This document shows, in pieces, positions 56,701 through 63,992 of a stretch of DNA of 64,000 bases. The stretch is from Amphibalanus amphitrite (taxonomy: Eukaryota; Arthropoda; Thecostraca; Balanomorpha; Balanidae): positions 124,001 through 188,000 of the forward strand of contig NW_024882729.1 of the NCBI RefSeq assembly GCF_019059575.1. The letters are read 5' to 3'. The position numbers were made by a program, and so were the translations under genes. Each line of letters opens with the position of its first letter. The first letter of the stretch is position 1. The notes beneath the pieces were generated by a model. It worked only from the letters and a program-made list of their open reading frames with translations. It was not told the origin of the DNA and did not search any database.

Positions 56701-59700
56701 TCTCAGAGTCAGATGCCGCCCAAAAAGTCGCTGTGTGGGCCGAGAGACCGGCATGGGGAGCACCCGTCCGTACTGGACTCTCAATAGTCCCAGATCGGCT
56801 TTTGTCTCTCATCACAAGTATGTAATAAATGATTTGACGGGCTGCTTGAAGGACAGCCTACGGATTTAGGGGGGGGGGCGTCTTTCCCCATCAGGACAGG
56901 GGGCATCTTACCCCAAGGTACCGAAGTAACATTAAATCATTACAATTTGTTAGCCATAAAACTACACTCTGAAACAAACTGTCTGGGACACAGTACACGC
57001 ATGTTAATGTATCACGACTATAGCAAGGGACGCAAAAGTTATCATCCTTCTTTGATATTTACAATGTTTTGACACCAAAATATTTTTTGAAAGCAGCAAA
57101 TAAAAAACATGCAATCACCAGCCAGCCGTTGCCCAACTGAGCTTCGTAAATTTTTGTGCAGTTAACAAGGCAGGCTTCCGCTTTACGCTAAGAACATTAA
57201 TTTCCAGGTTCGATTCTTTGTTTCGCCGCTAGAGGGGGTGGGGCGTCTTTCCCACCCTGGGCATCTTACCCCACTCAGTCTCCCCTACACTCGCCTACTG
57301 TGATGATGTTCGCCCCCCGACGGCCCAGCGTTTGACTGGAGCGGTAGACTGCGCCGTCTCACACCCAGGCTCAGCTGCACAGCACATCCCTCTGGCCTCA
57401 ACGGTAGACTGTGCCGTCTCACACCTGGGCAGTAATCGCCACGCCATGTGTGGATCGCCCACGATCGTAAATACAAATACAAATACAAATACAGGCTCAG
57501 CGGCACAGCATATCTCTCTGGCCTCACACTCGCTAGAGACGCGTTTGACCGGGTCAGGGACGCGCCGCGCTGGTTGCCTTATCGCTCACTTATATGTGGC
57601 CAGGGGGCCTACTGCGAATCGCTGGTCTTTTTGTGTCGACTCGAGTATGTTAACGATCAAAAGGTAGCATACTGCATAAGTACAATTTACCTCATTTTCC
57701 TCTTCGACTTGGACATCCGTAACAGCAATGCCAACTCGCACGTTAATTATTCCACCTGCAAGAGAGAAAAAAACATCTGTTACTTTACATAGACACTGAC
57801 AGAGCCTACATTAGAAGGCAGATATCACCGGGATGATAAGGCATATTCGTCGTTGTGAGTAGAGGTGGCAAAATGTGGACCCGAGGACCCGGTCCAAAGA
57901 ACCAGTCTGGACCCATATGGGTCCAGACCGGTTCCTGGAAATTTTCTGACGGGTCCAACCGGGTCTTACCATAAACCATACATCTTGCACACTACGCCTG
58001 ATTGCAAAATATGAAGTGAATGGAAAGAAAACATGTGCTCATGTATGTTCCTTTCCACACTGTACGCTCATAAGCAGTGGCGTATCCAGGATCTTGAAAA
58101 GGGGGAGGCCAAACCTGCTCAAGGGGCCCCACCCTTACCTTAGGGGCCCCAGTAGTGGCGTACTTATCCCACGCCCAGGTGCGGTTCTTTGCCACTTTCA
58201 CCATGTGAGGGAGCCTTTTTAAGCACACTCGGCAATCTAAAAAAGAAAAACGTGAAAAGGCCATGGATATCAATAGCTCTGTACCGTATGTAGTGTACAA
58301 TTTATTTCAGCAGTAGGCATACAGTTTTTTTTTTTTTTGCTTTGGTCGTCTCCGGGGCCACTAAAAATTATCAAAAGCAAAATGTTTTTTTCAACTTCTT
58401 TAGGATTGTAACATTTTTCAAGGGGCAGATGTCAATCTCTTAAGGCTGAAACAGACTCTTTCCGCGTTCAGGAACTCGCATGCGAGAGCCTATTCAAATA
58501 CATTATAATTCTTCCCGCATCAATCGCATCCGGGAGGTGCGTGCGATTGATGCGAGCGTGCTTCCATGTATTGGAATAGGCTCTCGCATGCGATTTCCTG
58601 ACTGCGGAAAGAGTCTGTTTCAGGCATTAGTATCTTGCGCTGGTTGAGGGCACTCTTAACTTTAGAAGGACCCGACTCGGGTTGAACTCTGATCTAGCCT
58701 CTGATGGCTTTATGTCGCCCACATTGGCCTCACTCCGACCTCTGAAGGCTCATTCTGGCCTCTGAAAGCCCCACACCGGCAACAGAGTGAACCACGCTGG
58801 CCTCCGGGCCCCATAATGACCTCAGGAGGAGACCCATGCTATGGCTGACCTCAGGCTCCCCCCTTCCGCTGGCTCTTGGGAGTCTTTGAGTCAGTCTGAC
58901 GACCCTACGTCGCTCTCGAACCCACGCCGGTCTCTAGAAGCCCATGATGCCCCCTGAGGGTCCCACGCCGGCCTTTAAGGGCCACTCCTACCTCAGGAGG
59001 CTCAAACATGCATAAGATCTGAAAAGTGGCTGCCGAGGCCCACGAGGTGGCCACTAATGGCCCGAAGTCAGCCTATGAAGGCCCATGCTGGCTTCTTCTG
59101 AGGGTCCAGCACCAGCCTCTAAAGTCTAAAGTCAGATGACAGATGACCCCACGCTGGTCACAGAGTGCTCCACACTGGCCTAAAAGGGCTCCACATTGTC
59201 TTCAGAGGGCCCCAAGCTAGTCTCGGTGGCCAATGGGCCTCAATCTGACCTAAGAAGGTCCCATGACGCTGGGCTTAAAAGACCCCACGCTGGACATAGA
59301 CGGCCCCATGCTGGACATATAGGGTCCCACACTGGCCTTACAAGGCCCCACGCTGGCCTTAGAAGGCCCCACACTGGCCTTAGAAGATCCCACAATGGCC
59401 TTAGAAGGCCCCACGCTGGTCTTAGAGGGCTAAGCGCTGACTCCTTGGGGCTCTACACCAGCGTCAAAGGATCCCACGCTCGAGTCTAAGCTTATTTATG
59501 GCCGCCAAAGCGACCTCTGAGGGCCCACGCTAGCCTCTGGGGGCTCGGCCTTGGCCTCTGAGGGCCTATGAGGGCCATCAAATGGCGTTTTAAGATAGTT
59601 TGACGCAGTTTGACTTGCTGCTTGGGCCAGTACTTTGGATGAGACCCTGAAGGTTGTTTCTCTTGGGACACTCAAGCAGGCACGTACCCAGGATTCCGCC

Positions 59701-62700
59701 CAGGAGGGGGCCGCCTGCTCTCAAAGGGGCCCACTGGTCACCCGGATGCCGCCGTCAACCCAGACAGGGGCGTATCCAAAACCTTTCGATGAGCGGATTG
59801 GGCACAATGGGTCCGGTCCCCCTTGCAGACGGGTACCTCTGTCTGTCTGCCTGTCTGTCTGTCTGTCTTAGCCCTGAGAAAATGTGCAAAATTGGCAGAT
59901 AAAAGTATTGTTTTTTGCTTGAGAAGTGTGCATAAAATACACGGTATTTTATGAGGAAGTGAAGCGAACAAGCGCCTCAGAGTCACCTGCATTAGTCCCT
60001 CAGAGGTGTCGGTGAAAGGCCGTCAGATGCGCTGGTGTGGGGTCCTCACAGGCGCCGTTGTGAGGGCCTTAGGGCTTAGAGGCACTGGTGGGGGCCATCA
60101 ATTAGGCGTGTGTGGGGCCCTGAAAGTTAATGGTGGCCCTTCATAGGCCGGCAAGGGACCCTCAGAGGTCGGTAAGAGGCCCTCAGAGTCGCTGGTAAGT
60201 GACCGTCAGATGCATAGGGCGCTGCATAGGGCCCTCGGAGGCGCCGGTGTGGGGGCTCTCAGAGCCGCCGATATAGGCCCTTAACCCGCGCCCCGCTGGG
60301 CTATTCAGCCATACGCGCCCTGCTGGGGGGGGGGGGCAGATTCTGCCCCCCCCCCTGTCTAACTTCCGAACCGATGGTCGTAGAAAGACGGGGAAAACGG
60401 CAATCGAAAGCTCTCAACAAGGCGGATCTTAAGAGCCCAAATTTTTTTGCTTAAGTAGGTCAGAGGTCAGGTCAAGGTCAGGTCAAGGGTACAAAATGCA
60501 AGTTTCTACAGTATCGGCCTTGCACCGTAGTTGCCGAAGAATGGACTGAGACTGATAGCCCAAAACGTGTTCTTAGACTACCAAGACAATATTCGTTGCA
60601 CACAATGTCATTCAAAGGTCAAGGTCAAGGTCAGGTCAGGTCAGGTCAGGTCACCAAAAACAAAATATAGAAAAGGGCATGTGCGACGCATGTTTTATGG
60701 GTCATTTTACTCATGGAATTCAATAGGCACACTCAATAAGTGATATGGACCACCTCTGGATGAATTTCAGGTCGAGGTCAGGTCAAGGTCAGGTCAAGTG
60801 AGGTCAAATTTTGAAGTTGGTTGTTCAGGCCTAAAAAGGTGTCTATCCGATGCAGTTTTTCACGGCGAATCGAATGGTGCTATTTTTGTTTCCGTACGAG
60901 GTCTAGAACTTCCAAAAAAAATCATTTTTCAAAACATTTGTGTGTCGTGACGTCATAAAATTTTGAATAACTCCCACATTTTTGAACCGATTCTTCTAAA
61001 AATTGGTATGTAGGTGCACATAGACCACTTCTTTGACATATGTTCCGGTTTTTTCGATAAACTCAAAATTTTGGATTTTATAAATATTTTCCCAAAAAAG
61101 TCAGTTTTTTGGAAAATTTTTGGCCAAAATCCAAAATTTTCAAAAAACCGAGATAGCCATTTGATAGACAAAGTAGAATCACGTATAACCTTTTTGTTAC
61201 GTCTTGATTCCTTTAAAAATGAAGATGTTAGCGGCGTTTGAAATTTTGCCGTTTTTGAGGCGAAAATGGCGAACATGACGTCACTAAAACGTCAATTTCT
61301 CAAAAATTTTCCGACAGATTTCGCTCAAATTTTCAGGGAACGTGTCAAATTGATGTATGATAAGGTACTAAAAGTTTGACGTCGCTGGCGTAACGCGTTT
61401 AGAAGTTATTGGCGAAAAACGGGAGGGGGGGCAGATTCTGCCCCCCAGCGGGGCGCGGGTTAAGAGGCACTGGTGTGGGGCCCTTAGAGGTGGCAGTGGG
61501 GGCCTTCGCAGGCGCCGTTGTAAGGGCCCTCAGAAACACCAGTGTGGGCCGTGGGGCCATAGCAAACGGGTATGGGGCCTTTACAGCTGATCCCTTATTG
61601 GACGGCAAGAGCCCTCAGGGCCGGCAAGGTCCCTCAGAACCTGGCGTGAGGCCCTTCTGGAGATAAGTGTGGCTGCACAAGAGCCCATGGGGTGTTCTCA
61701 CAAGCCCTGTGGTCTCCTCTCCAGTTGAAGCGATGCCAGCGCGGGCCCTCTTTCGCCAATTGGCACCGCAGGGCCTCTCGGGCGCGAGGGGACCCTAATC
61801 CCTATAACGGACACGTGCCCCCTCGCCCCTGGCCATACCATTGAATCCGAGTGATAACGGGCCGTTCAGGTAATCAGGGGCCTCTCACGTGACCAGGGGC
61901 CTTACAATTGACCAGGGACTTTCAATTGACAAGGGGTCTTTCAATTGACCAGGGGTCTTTCAATTGACCAGGGGTCTTTCAATTGACCAGGGGCCCACCA
62001 GGTGACCAGGGGACCCTCTGATAACCAGGGGACGGTTATACCAGGGGCTCCACGGGTAACTAAGGGCCTTTATGTGACTGCAGGGGCCCTTCATATAACC
62101 AGGTACTCCCCGGGTAAACATGGGCTCTTCAGGTGACGAGGGTTTCTTCAGATCACTGGCCAGGGGATCAGGTGCCCCTCAGGTAGCTAGGGGCCCCTGA
62201 TTAGATAGATAACTAGGGGCCCCTCATATACCAAGAGGCCCCACTGGTAACCAGGGGCCTCTCAGATAATCAGTGGCTCTCAGGCAATCACGGGCCCCTT
62301 AGGTAGTCAGGGGCCCCTCAGGTAAGCAGGGGCGCTCAGGAAACCAGGGGCCCCTCAGATAACCAGGGGCCCCTCAGATAACCAGGGCCCCTCAGGTAAC
62401 CAGGGCCCCCGTAGCCAGGGCCCCTCAGGTAACCAGGAGTTCTTCAGATAACCGGGGACCAATCAGGTAACCAGGCCCCCTCAGATAACCAGGGGCCACT
62501 CAGGTAACCAGGGCCCCTCAGATAACCAGGGACCCTCAGGTGACCAGGGGGACCGTCAGGTAACCAGGGCGTCCCTCAGGGCCCCCATGGCCCCCTTGTG
62601 TACATCATTGCACTCAAGTGACCCAAAGGGCCCACTTGCATGTTTGATGCCAAAGGGGGAGGCCATGGCCTCTTGGCCTCCCCCCTGGATACGCCACTGC

Positions 62701-63091
62701 TCATAAGTTCCCCAGTGGGAAATAGGCTGTTTTACGTGATGAAATGCTTTGTATTAATTGACTTTTGGGGAAGGGGTCCAACTGGTTCCGATTCCAGCTT
62801 ATACCGGGTCTGACTGGTTCCAGAAATATCCAGCCGGGTCTGGGTGAGTCCGATTTCCAAAATTTTCACCTTTTGCTACCTCTATAGTTATGAGGCTCCT
62901 GATTTGTCGAGCATAGCTCAAACAGACACACGGGCCGCTCCCAAGTTACCGTCAGGTGGTGCTGGTGGAATGATTTTTGCGTTGTTCAGACCCAGAAAGG
63001 ACCCATCGTCGCTGTCCTGTTCCTCGCTGGCAGCCGAGATCACGGTCAGAAAACTGAAAATGGAGAAACTGTGTAATAGGAGGCAACATTG
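32601..63091 (-). CDS. Cys-loop ligand-gated ion channel subunit, ten exons
   Basis: Pentameric neurotransmitter/proton-gated channel subunit of the plasma membrane. In transcript order the exons are 63091-62950, 57755-57691, 44153-44093, 43804-43653, 42987-42897, 41088-40954, 39483-39368, 38688-38606, 37739-37635 and 32744-32601. Every junction from the first to the ninth keeps frame and AG/GT sites. Visible parts: hydrophobic signal region, beta-1, loop D (IWEDPR), loop A (WVPDLFF), Cys loop C-x13-C with YPMD, TM1, TM2 with VPGR before it, TM3, TM4 near the C-terminus. Loop C lacks the vicinal cysteines of nicotinic alpha subunits. Pro at -2' before TM2 favours an anion channel. About 360 residues are seen. 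The start-codon exon is missing, and so is one TM3-TM4 loop exon (phase 2 to 0 between 37634 and 32745). The exact subfamily is not certain. Confidence 0.9.
33212..34410. mobile_element. TTAA-flanked element, CCCGTGACCTGGTGGG/CCACCAGGGCGCGGG ends
   Basis: TTAA at 33208-33211 and 34411-34414. GCTATTTTTTGC-loop hairpin at 33230-33255 and its counterpart at 34345-34370. Paired TGACGTCA at 33385 and 33397. AGGTCA tandems at 33885-33912. It keeps the empty site (near 33795) of the hAT insertion seen in 22935-25769. Lies in the channel TM3-TM4 intron. Confidence 0.8.
34415..35302. other. Intron sequence, repeat ends and no exon found
   Basis: 34415-34515 is another TTAA-family end (C run, CCCAGCTGGGAGCGGGCTAA). 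34516-35302 shows minus-strand open frames around 34778-35036 without channel features. The missing loop exon could be anywhere between 32745 and 37634, and I could not pick it out. Confidence 0.4.
35311..35542. mobile_element. Short hAT-like MITE with 8-bp target duplication
   Basis: Ends CAGGGACGTAGC and GGCTACGTGCCTG with CTACAAAC on both sides (35303-35310, 35543-35550). 232 bp, non-coding, G-rich left half. Confidence 0.85.
36090..36343. mobile_element. 254-bp MITE, CACTGTAAAA TIR, TA flanks
   Basis: Ends CACTGTAAAAAAAAGTTAAG and CTTAACTTTTTTACAGTG, arms ~60 bp, flanked by TA on each side as in Tc1/mariner-type insertions. Contained in the larger complex. Confidence 0.7.
36490..36700 (+). 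promoter_or_regulatory. Promoter-like CpG-rich core of the TIR complex
   Basis: CGCGCGGCGGCGCCATTTTATT includes a YY1-type CCATTTT motif common just after invertebrate start sites. GC content jumps relative to the AT-rich arms. Probably the former transposase promoter/5' UTR. Open frames at 36741-37076 have no recognised domain. Confidence 0.35.
37635..37739 (-). CDS. Channel exon: TM2-TM3 loop and TM3
   Basis: 105 bases after GCCGCAG: QSMPEVSYVKALDIWNLTCI then VFVLFTIVEYIVVL, donor GTGAGG, ending in phase 2. Standard TM3 layout (A-x-D-x-W...EY). Confidence 0.94.
37789..38455. mobile_element. TIR element, GGCCGTTTTCACGACGG ends
   Basis: GGCCGTTTTCACGACGG and CCGTCGTGAAAACGGCC are perfect 17-bp inverted ends (flanks TGT/TGT, weak evidence for a 3-bp duplication). 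Related ends occur at 45655, 45727, 45820 and 47169. Located in the intron between the TM2 and TM3 exons. Confidence 0.65.
38606..38688 (-). CDS. Channel exon: TM2 pore helix
   Basis: 83 bases, phase 0 start, donor GTAAGT. VPPELVPGRMVLVITTLLTL then TGLFNAN. Pro at -2' and Arg at 0' resemble anion-selective members. Just upstream in transcript order lie three pseudo-copies of its acceptor and most of the exon (38700-38935). Confidence 0.9.
38640..38935 (-). repeat. Four tandem copies of the TM2-exon acceptor and exon body
   Basis: Period ~75-80 bp. Each copy has the acceptor region (GACC(T/C)(C/G)AG) and VPPELVPGRMVLVITT coding sequence; only the lowest-coordinate copy continues to the donor. 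The second copy reads through with Pro in place of a pore-helix Leu. As the extra copies lack donors, they are not alternative exons. Confidence 0.8.
38936..39367 (-). other. Channel intron, remaining part without features
   Basis: AT-rich intron between the TM1 exon and the TM2 array. No repeat family or exon is seen. Confidence 0.4.
39368..39483 (-). CDS. Channel exon: pre-TM1 and TM1
   Basis: 116 bases between TGCCCTCAG and GTGAGC. EVLLTRKVRNSVLSVFVPSF then MLIFVSWLSLW is the typical R-K...P-S...SW-x-S-x-W TM1. Confidence 0.94.
39867..40058. repeat. Inverted repeat around GGTGGATCCATCGAGCC, next to a TTAA element
   Basis: The block CTTAAAAGTACCGCGCAAAG, TGGCGGTGGATCC at ~39868-39900 recurs inverted at ~40027-40058, so a ~190-bp palindrome flanks the TTAA element at 40061. 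Its TTAA lies within the arm (ACTTTTAA). Confidence 0.6.
40061..40653. mobile_element. TTAA-flanked element, 593 bp
   Basis: TTAA 40057-40060 and 40654-40657. Ends CCCACGAGCCGCTGGG / CAGCGGCCGCCGGG. Hairpin loops CATAAAGTTG between G and C runs on both sides. TGACGTCA at ~40220 and ~40448. The sequence right of it (near 40700-40760) matches the flanks of the BEL insertion. Confidence 0.78.
40954..41088 (-). CDS. Channel exon: loops B and C
   Basis: 135 bases between TGCCTCAG and GTGAGC, starting YMYTDDVMLVSW and ending VDYTLT plus a split Gly codon. No Cys-Cys pair in loop C, so it is not a nicotinic alpha subunit. Confidence 0.92.
41204..41892 (+). mobile_element. CACGTG-palindrome element, copy 1
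   Basis: Starts ACCAGTATAACGCCTTTTGG and ends CGCTCGCTCCGTAA. Two or three ~125-bp internal repeats each carry GCACGTGCGCACGTGC (41388 and 41515), followed by a GGCC palindrome run near the right end. No coding capacity; open frames on both strands are by-products of the repeats. In the intron between the Cys-loop and loop B/C exons. Confidence 0.7.
42074..42709 (+). mobile_element. CACGTG-palindrome element, copy 2
   Basis: Same ends and order as copy 1, with two GCACGTGCGCACGTGC sites (near 42257 and 42388) and a shorter GGCC run. Only ~180 bp separates the two copies. Same intron. Confidence 0.7.
42897..42987 (-). CDS. Channel exon: Cys loop
   Basis: 91 bases after CGTTCCAG, reading SGLYVVRSQCYFTYERYPMD then KQRCKLRLQT, donor GTAAGT. 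The two cysteines are 13 residues apart with the YPMD core, exactly the Cys-loop signature. Confidence 0.93.
43100..43484. mobile_element. Right end of a TTAA-family element
   Basis: Ends GTGCTCAAACACC hairpin, CAGCAGGTCGCGGG + TTAA (43485-43488). The body matches the families at 5852 and 63160. The left part is missing. In the intron between the loop A and Cys-loop exons. Confidence 0.6.
43653..43804 (-). CDS. Channel exon: loop A region
   Basis: 152 bases after TTTTTATAG. Contains VVDKIWVPDLFFVN, the conserved loop A tryptophan-proline motif, and ends NKTIIH at donor GTGCGT. The frame stays open beyond the donor (VRYITIGAHL), but joining at H gives the correct family spacing to the Cys loop. 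Confidence 0.9.
44093..44153 (-). CDS. Channel exon: loop D
   Basis: 61 bases between TTATCCACAG and GTAAGC, reading VLQLGCYIRTIWEDPRVTLP. The W-x-D-P-R motif is a hallmark of the extracellular domain. Confidence 0.92.
44302..45652. mobile_element. TIR element, CTACACTGAAAACA...TTTTCAGTGTAG
   Basis: Inverted ends CTACACTGAAAACAGTTTAA and TTGTTTTCAGTGTAG. It holds the LTR-like direct repeat and a CpG-rich stretch (44815-44950). A related end is at ~54000. In the 13.5-kb channel intron. Confidence 0.5.
45009..45180 (+). repeat. 68-bp direct repeats with PBS-like junction (LTR remnant)
   Basis: Copies 45009-45076 and 45113-45180 are identical on reading and end ...AACATAACA. The first is directly followed by TGGCGCGGTCGG, a TGG-start sequence like an LTR-element primer-binding site. 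Fits the 3' parts of two LTRs with most of the interior lost. Confidence 0.5.
45917..47064. mobile_element. Foldback element with ~480-bp arms
   Basis: Ends CACTATGCAAC / GTTGCATAGTG, flanked by TTAT on both sides. The left arm (to ~46405) pairs with 46590-47064 over nearly its whole length; the ~190-bp loop has AGGTCA-type motifs. Transcripts would form a long hairpin. No coding capacity. Confidence 0.75.
47065..47760. other. Spacer with C/G runs, no gene
   Basis: A short inverted C/G-run repeat near 47398-47470 resembles other element ends. Otherwise no feature. Confidence 0.35.
48660..49357 (-). mobile_element. CACGTG-palindrome element, copy 3 (inverted)
   Basis: Begins TTACGGAGCGAGCGAAGCG and ends AAAAGGCGTTTTACTGGT, the reverse of copies 1 and 2, with CACGTGCGCACGTG near 49158. 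Confidence 0.7.
49383..49660. repeat. Second copy of the GAGCCGGAAGGATG repeat
   Basis: Matches blocks of 27660-28140. The following 49661-51059 has no gene I can support; a minus-strand frame at 50528-50785 has no known features. Confidence 0.45.
51060..51192 (+). promoter_or_regulatory. CpG-rich first-exon-like segment ending at GTAAGT
   Basis: GC-rich, CpG-dense stretch in AT-rich surroundings, ending CATTTTATT|GTAAGT. Reads like a promoter plus non-coding first exon, perhaps of the transposon around it. Confidence 0.3.
51740..52125. repeat. Tandem units with AGAGTAAA / TTTACCCTT motifs
   Basis: Degenerate repeats of a ~75-bp unit containing GGTAAAAAACGTCTGTGTGTCA (three times, near 51968, 52051 and, shortened, 52109). 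Non-coding. Confidence 0.5.
52735..52893 (+). promoter_or_regulatory. Promoter-like segment with two NRF1-type palindromes and a donor
   Basis: GCGCATGCGC occurs at 52741 and 52753, followed by GCCATCTTCC (YY1-like) at 52803 and a donor GAG|GTAAGG at 52894. This order is typical of TATA-less start regions. The short frame over it has no known domain. Confidence 0.4.
53005..53226. repeat. Hairpin with 30-bp arms
   Basis: GGTACAGGGACCCGCAGTTG, CTACTGTAC pairs with GTACAGTAGCAACTGCGGGT, CCCCGTACC. Partial copies of the arm sit in the loop. Confidence 0.6.
53700..54010. repeat. Direct ~85-bp duplication (GTGGTCAAAAATGGTGGTGG)
   Basis: Blocks at ~53708-53795 and ~53907-53992 are alike; ends TTGTTTTCAGTGTA as in the TIR family at 44302-45652. 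53230-53700 has no feature. Confidence 0.5.
54110..54300. repeat. Minisatellite, ~21 bp (GGCCTGTGGTGCCCCTGGCA)
   Basis: About eight GGTGCCC-containing units. Open frames in both directions are products of the repeat. Further GGCCC-rich degenerate repeat continues to ~54830; 54900-55450 has no gene. Confidence 0.7.
55460..55912. repeat. Minisatellite, ~18 bp (GAGGCCCTCTGTAGAGAG)
   Basis: About 25 units of a nearly palindromic purine-rich motif. Translations in any frame are repetitive (e.g. EEAL). Non-coding. Confidence 0.85.
56099..57288. mobile_element. TIR element, GTAGGGGAGAGTGGGG ends
   Basis: GTAGGGGAGAGTGGGGAAAGAT at the left and ATCTTACCCCACTCAGTCTCCCCTAC at the right (shown in two parts: ATCTTACCCCACTC, AGTCTCCCCTAC). 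Same end type as 47761-52440. The interior has a GGGCCCT minisatellite (56420-56780). 1190 bp, no transposase. Confidence 0.65.
57289..57690 (+). other. Channel intron with short tandem repeats
   Basis: A ~66-bp duplication (GCGGTAGACTGCGCCGTCTC at 57340 and GGTAGACTGTGCCGTCTC at 57402) and (AAATAC)4 at 57470-57491. No exon is visible on either strand apart from the beta-1 exon that follows. Confidence 0.5.
57691..57755 (-). CDS. Channel exon: beta-1 strand
   Basis: 65 bases after TCTCTTGCAG, giving GGIINVRVGIAVTDVQVEEE then NE, donor GTAAAT. It matches the family pattern of a V-x-V-x-hydrophobic-x-V-D strand following the PP motif. Confidence 0.88.
58680..59480. repeat. Minisatellite, ~21 bp (AGAAGGCCCCACGCTGGCCT)
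   Basis: Degenerate at the left, regular at 59270-59440. Interior of the hAT-like element. The His/Gly/Leu-rich frame 59196-59489 is a by-product. Confidence 0.75.
60285..61459. mobile_element. Complete TTAA-flanked element, 16-bp TIR CCCGCGCCCCGCTGGG
   Basis: TTAA at 60281-60284 and 61460-61463. CAGATTCTG-loop hairpin between G and C runs near both ends. AGGTCA arrays at 60468-60488, 60615-60652 (seven half-sites in a row) and 60770-60810. Uninterrupted counterpart of 25774-30074. Innermost member of the intron-1 nest. Confidence 0.82.
61860..62580. repeat. Minisatellite, ~18-19 bp (AACCAGGGGCCCCTCAGGT)
   Basis: About 35 units, with a local run of TCTTTCAATTGACCAGGGG at 61918-61990. Unit similar to the array in the other hAT-like element at 24342-25470. 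Confidence 0.8.
62950..63091 (-). CDS. Channel exon 1 (first seen): signal region and N-terminus
   Basis: Reads CCLLLHSFSIFSFLTVISAA then SEEQDSDD... to NNAKIIPPAPPD, a plausible signal peptide plus mature N-terminus. Donor GTAACT. It opens at an acceptor (CTGACAG) with no in-frame Met, so the start codon is probably in an upstream exon, possibly beyond 64000. Confidence 0.78.
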
Positions 63092-63159
63092 CTGTCAGCT
63101 GGTGGTCAGAGGAGGAGCGCTGACGAATAATAACCATCGTCGGCAGACTGAAGGGGCAC

Positions 63160-63992
63160 CTCCTTTGTTTTCGAGAGCTCGGAACATGCCGGCAATAGAA
63201 AGCTAAAACTTGTCATAGCTGACCTTTGATTCAAGTCAAATCTCATGACACCAGCCGCATTTTCAGGTCAGGTCAGGTCATTGACCTAATATGCCAAGTG
63301 AACCTCTGCACGGTCCCAAAATGCCGTAACTTCGCAGGAACCCCAGCGCCCGCTAAAAGATTTCAAACGAAAAGGTCATGTTGCATATCAGTCGATCCGC
63401 AACGTCGAGCCGAACACATCTAAGGCATTTTCAGCGCTCTAGCACGCCTCTATCAGAAGTAATTAGCGAAAAACTGTTAGATTCTGTTTGTGACCTGAGA
63501 TGACCTCGGGGACATAACGAGGGGTCACAGTTGCCATTTTCCGGTTCAGTGTGTCCATTTTACCTACATCTCGATGTTTGAGAGTGTATAGAATAGCGTT
63601 CGTGCAAAACAGACGCTTTTCAATTTTCTCCCATTGACTTATAGGTAATGCAGAGGTCGCAAAATTGACCTGACCTTAGGTCACCGATATCAAAATTCCG
63701 AGATATAAATTTTATAGATAATGTTGCTCTTATCAACCGCTGAAATTTTCAAGGCAATCGATCAGTCGGTGTAGCTATGACGAGCATTCTTATTTTTTTC
63801 TGAGGTGAGGTCACTTGGCGTGACCTGGTGACCTGACCTAAGGCGACCTGGGTCTGACATTTTCACAACATGTGCGAAAAAGATGCACGAACAGGTGTGC
63901 CAAAAACGGCTGCGCGGAGCGCCGCCGTTTTTGAGATATCTGCGAAAAACTGCAGGGGGGGGGGTGTTCAAACACCCCCGGCCCGGCGCGGG
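63160..63992. mobile_element. Right part of a TTAA-family element
   Basis: Ends with a GGTGTTCAAACACC hairpin and CCCGGCCCGGCGCGGG + TTAA (63993-63996). Matches 5852-6700 and 43100-43484 in inverted order. The left terminus is absent. It lies upstream of the first channel exon seen, so it may be intron or promoter flank. Confidence 0.65.

Larger units (their letters stand above)
58075..62699. mobile_element. Inner hAT-like element with 8-bp target duplication CTCATAAG
   Basis: CAGTGGCGTATCCAGG and CCTGGATACGCCACTG are perfect inverted ends. CTCATAAG is repeated at 58067-58074 and 62700-62707. 4.6 kb, mostly GGCCC minisatellites plus one TTAA element; no transposase is seen. A second hAT-like end (CAGGCACGTACCCAGG) lies inside at ~59677. 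Confidence 0.88.
57860..62886. mobile_element. Outer hAT-like element in channel intron 1
   Basis: Ends TAGAGGTGGCAAAATG and TTTTGCTACCTCTATA, flanked by GTTGTGAG (57852-57859) and GTTATGAG (62887-62894), an 8-bp duplication with one change. Subterminal GGACCCGG/CCGGGTCTGG motifs. Without its nested insert it is only ~400 bp, so it was a MITE. Confidence 0.75.

Noticed and set aside
55460..62580. CRISPR-like spaced repeats
   Set aside because: Units are contiguous degenerate minisatellites without unique spacers, in a eukaryotic genome with introns and no cas genes.
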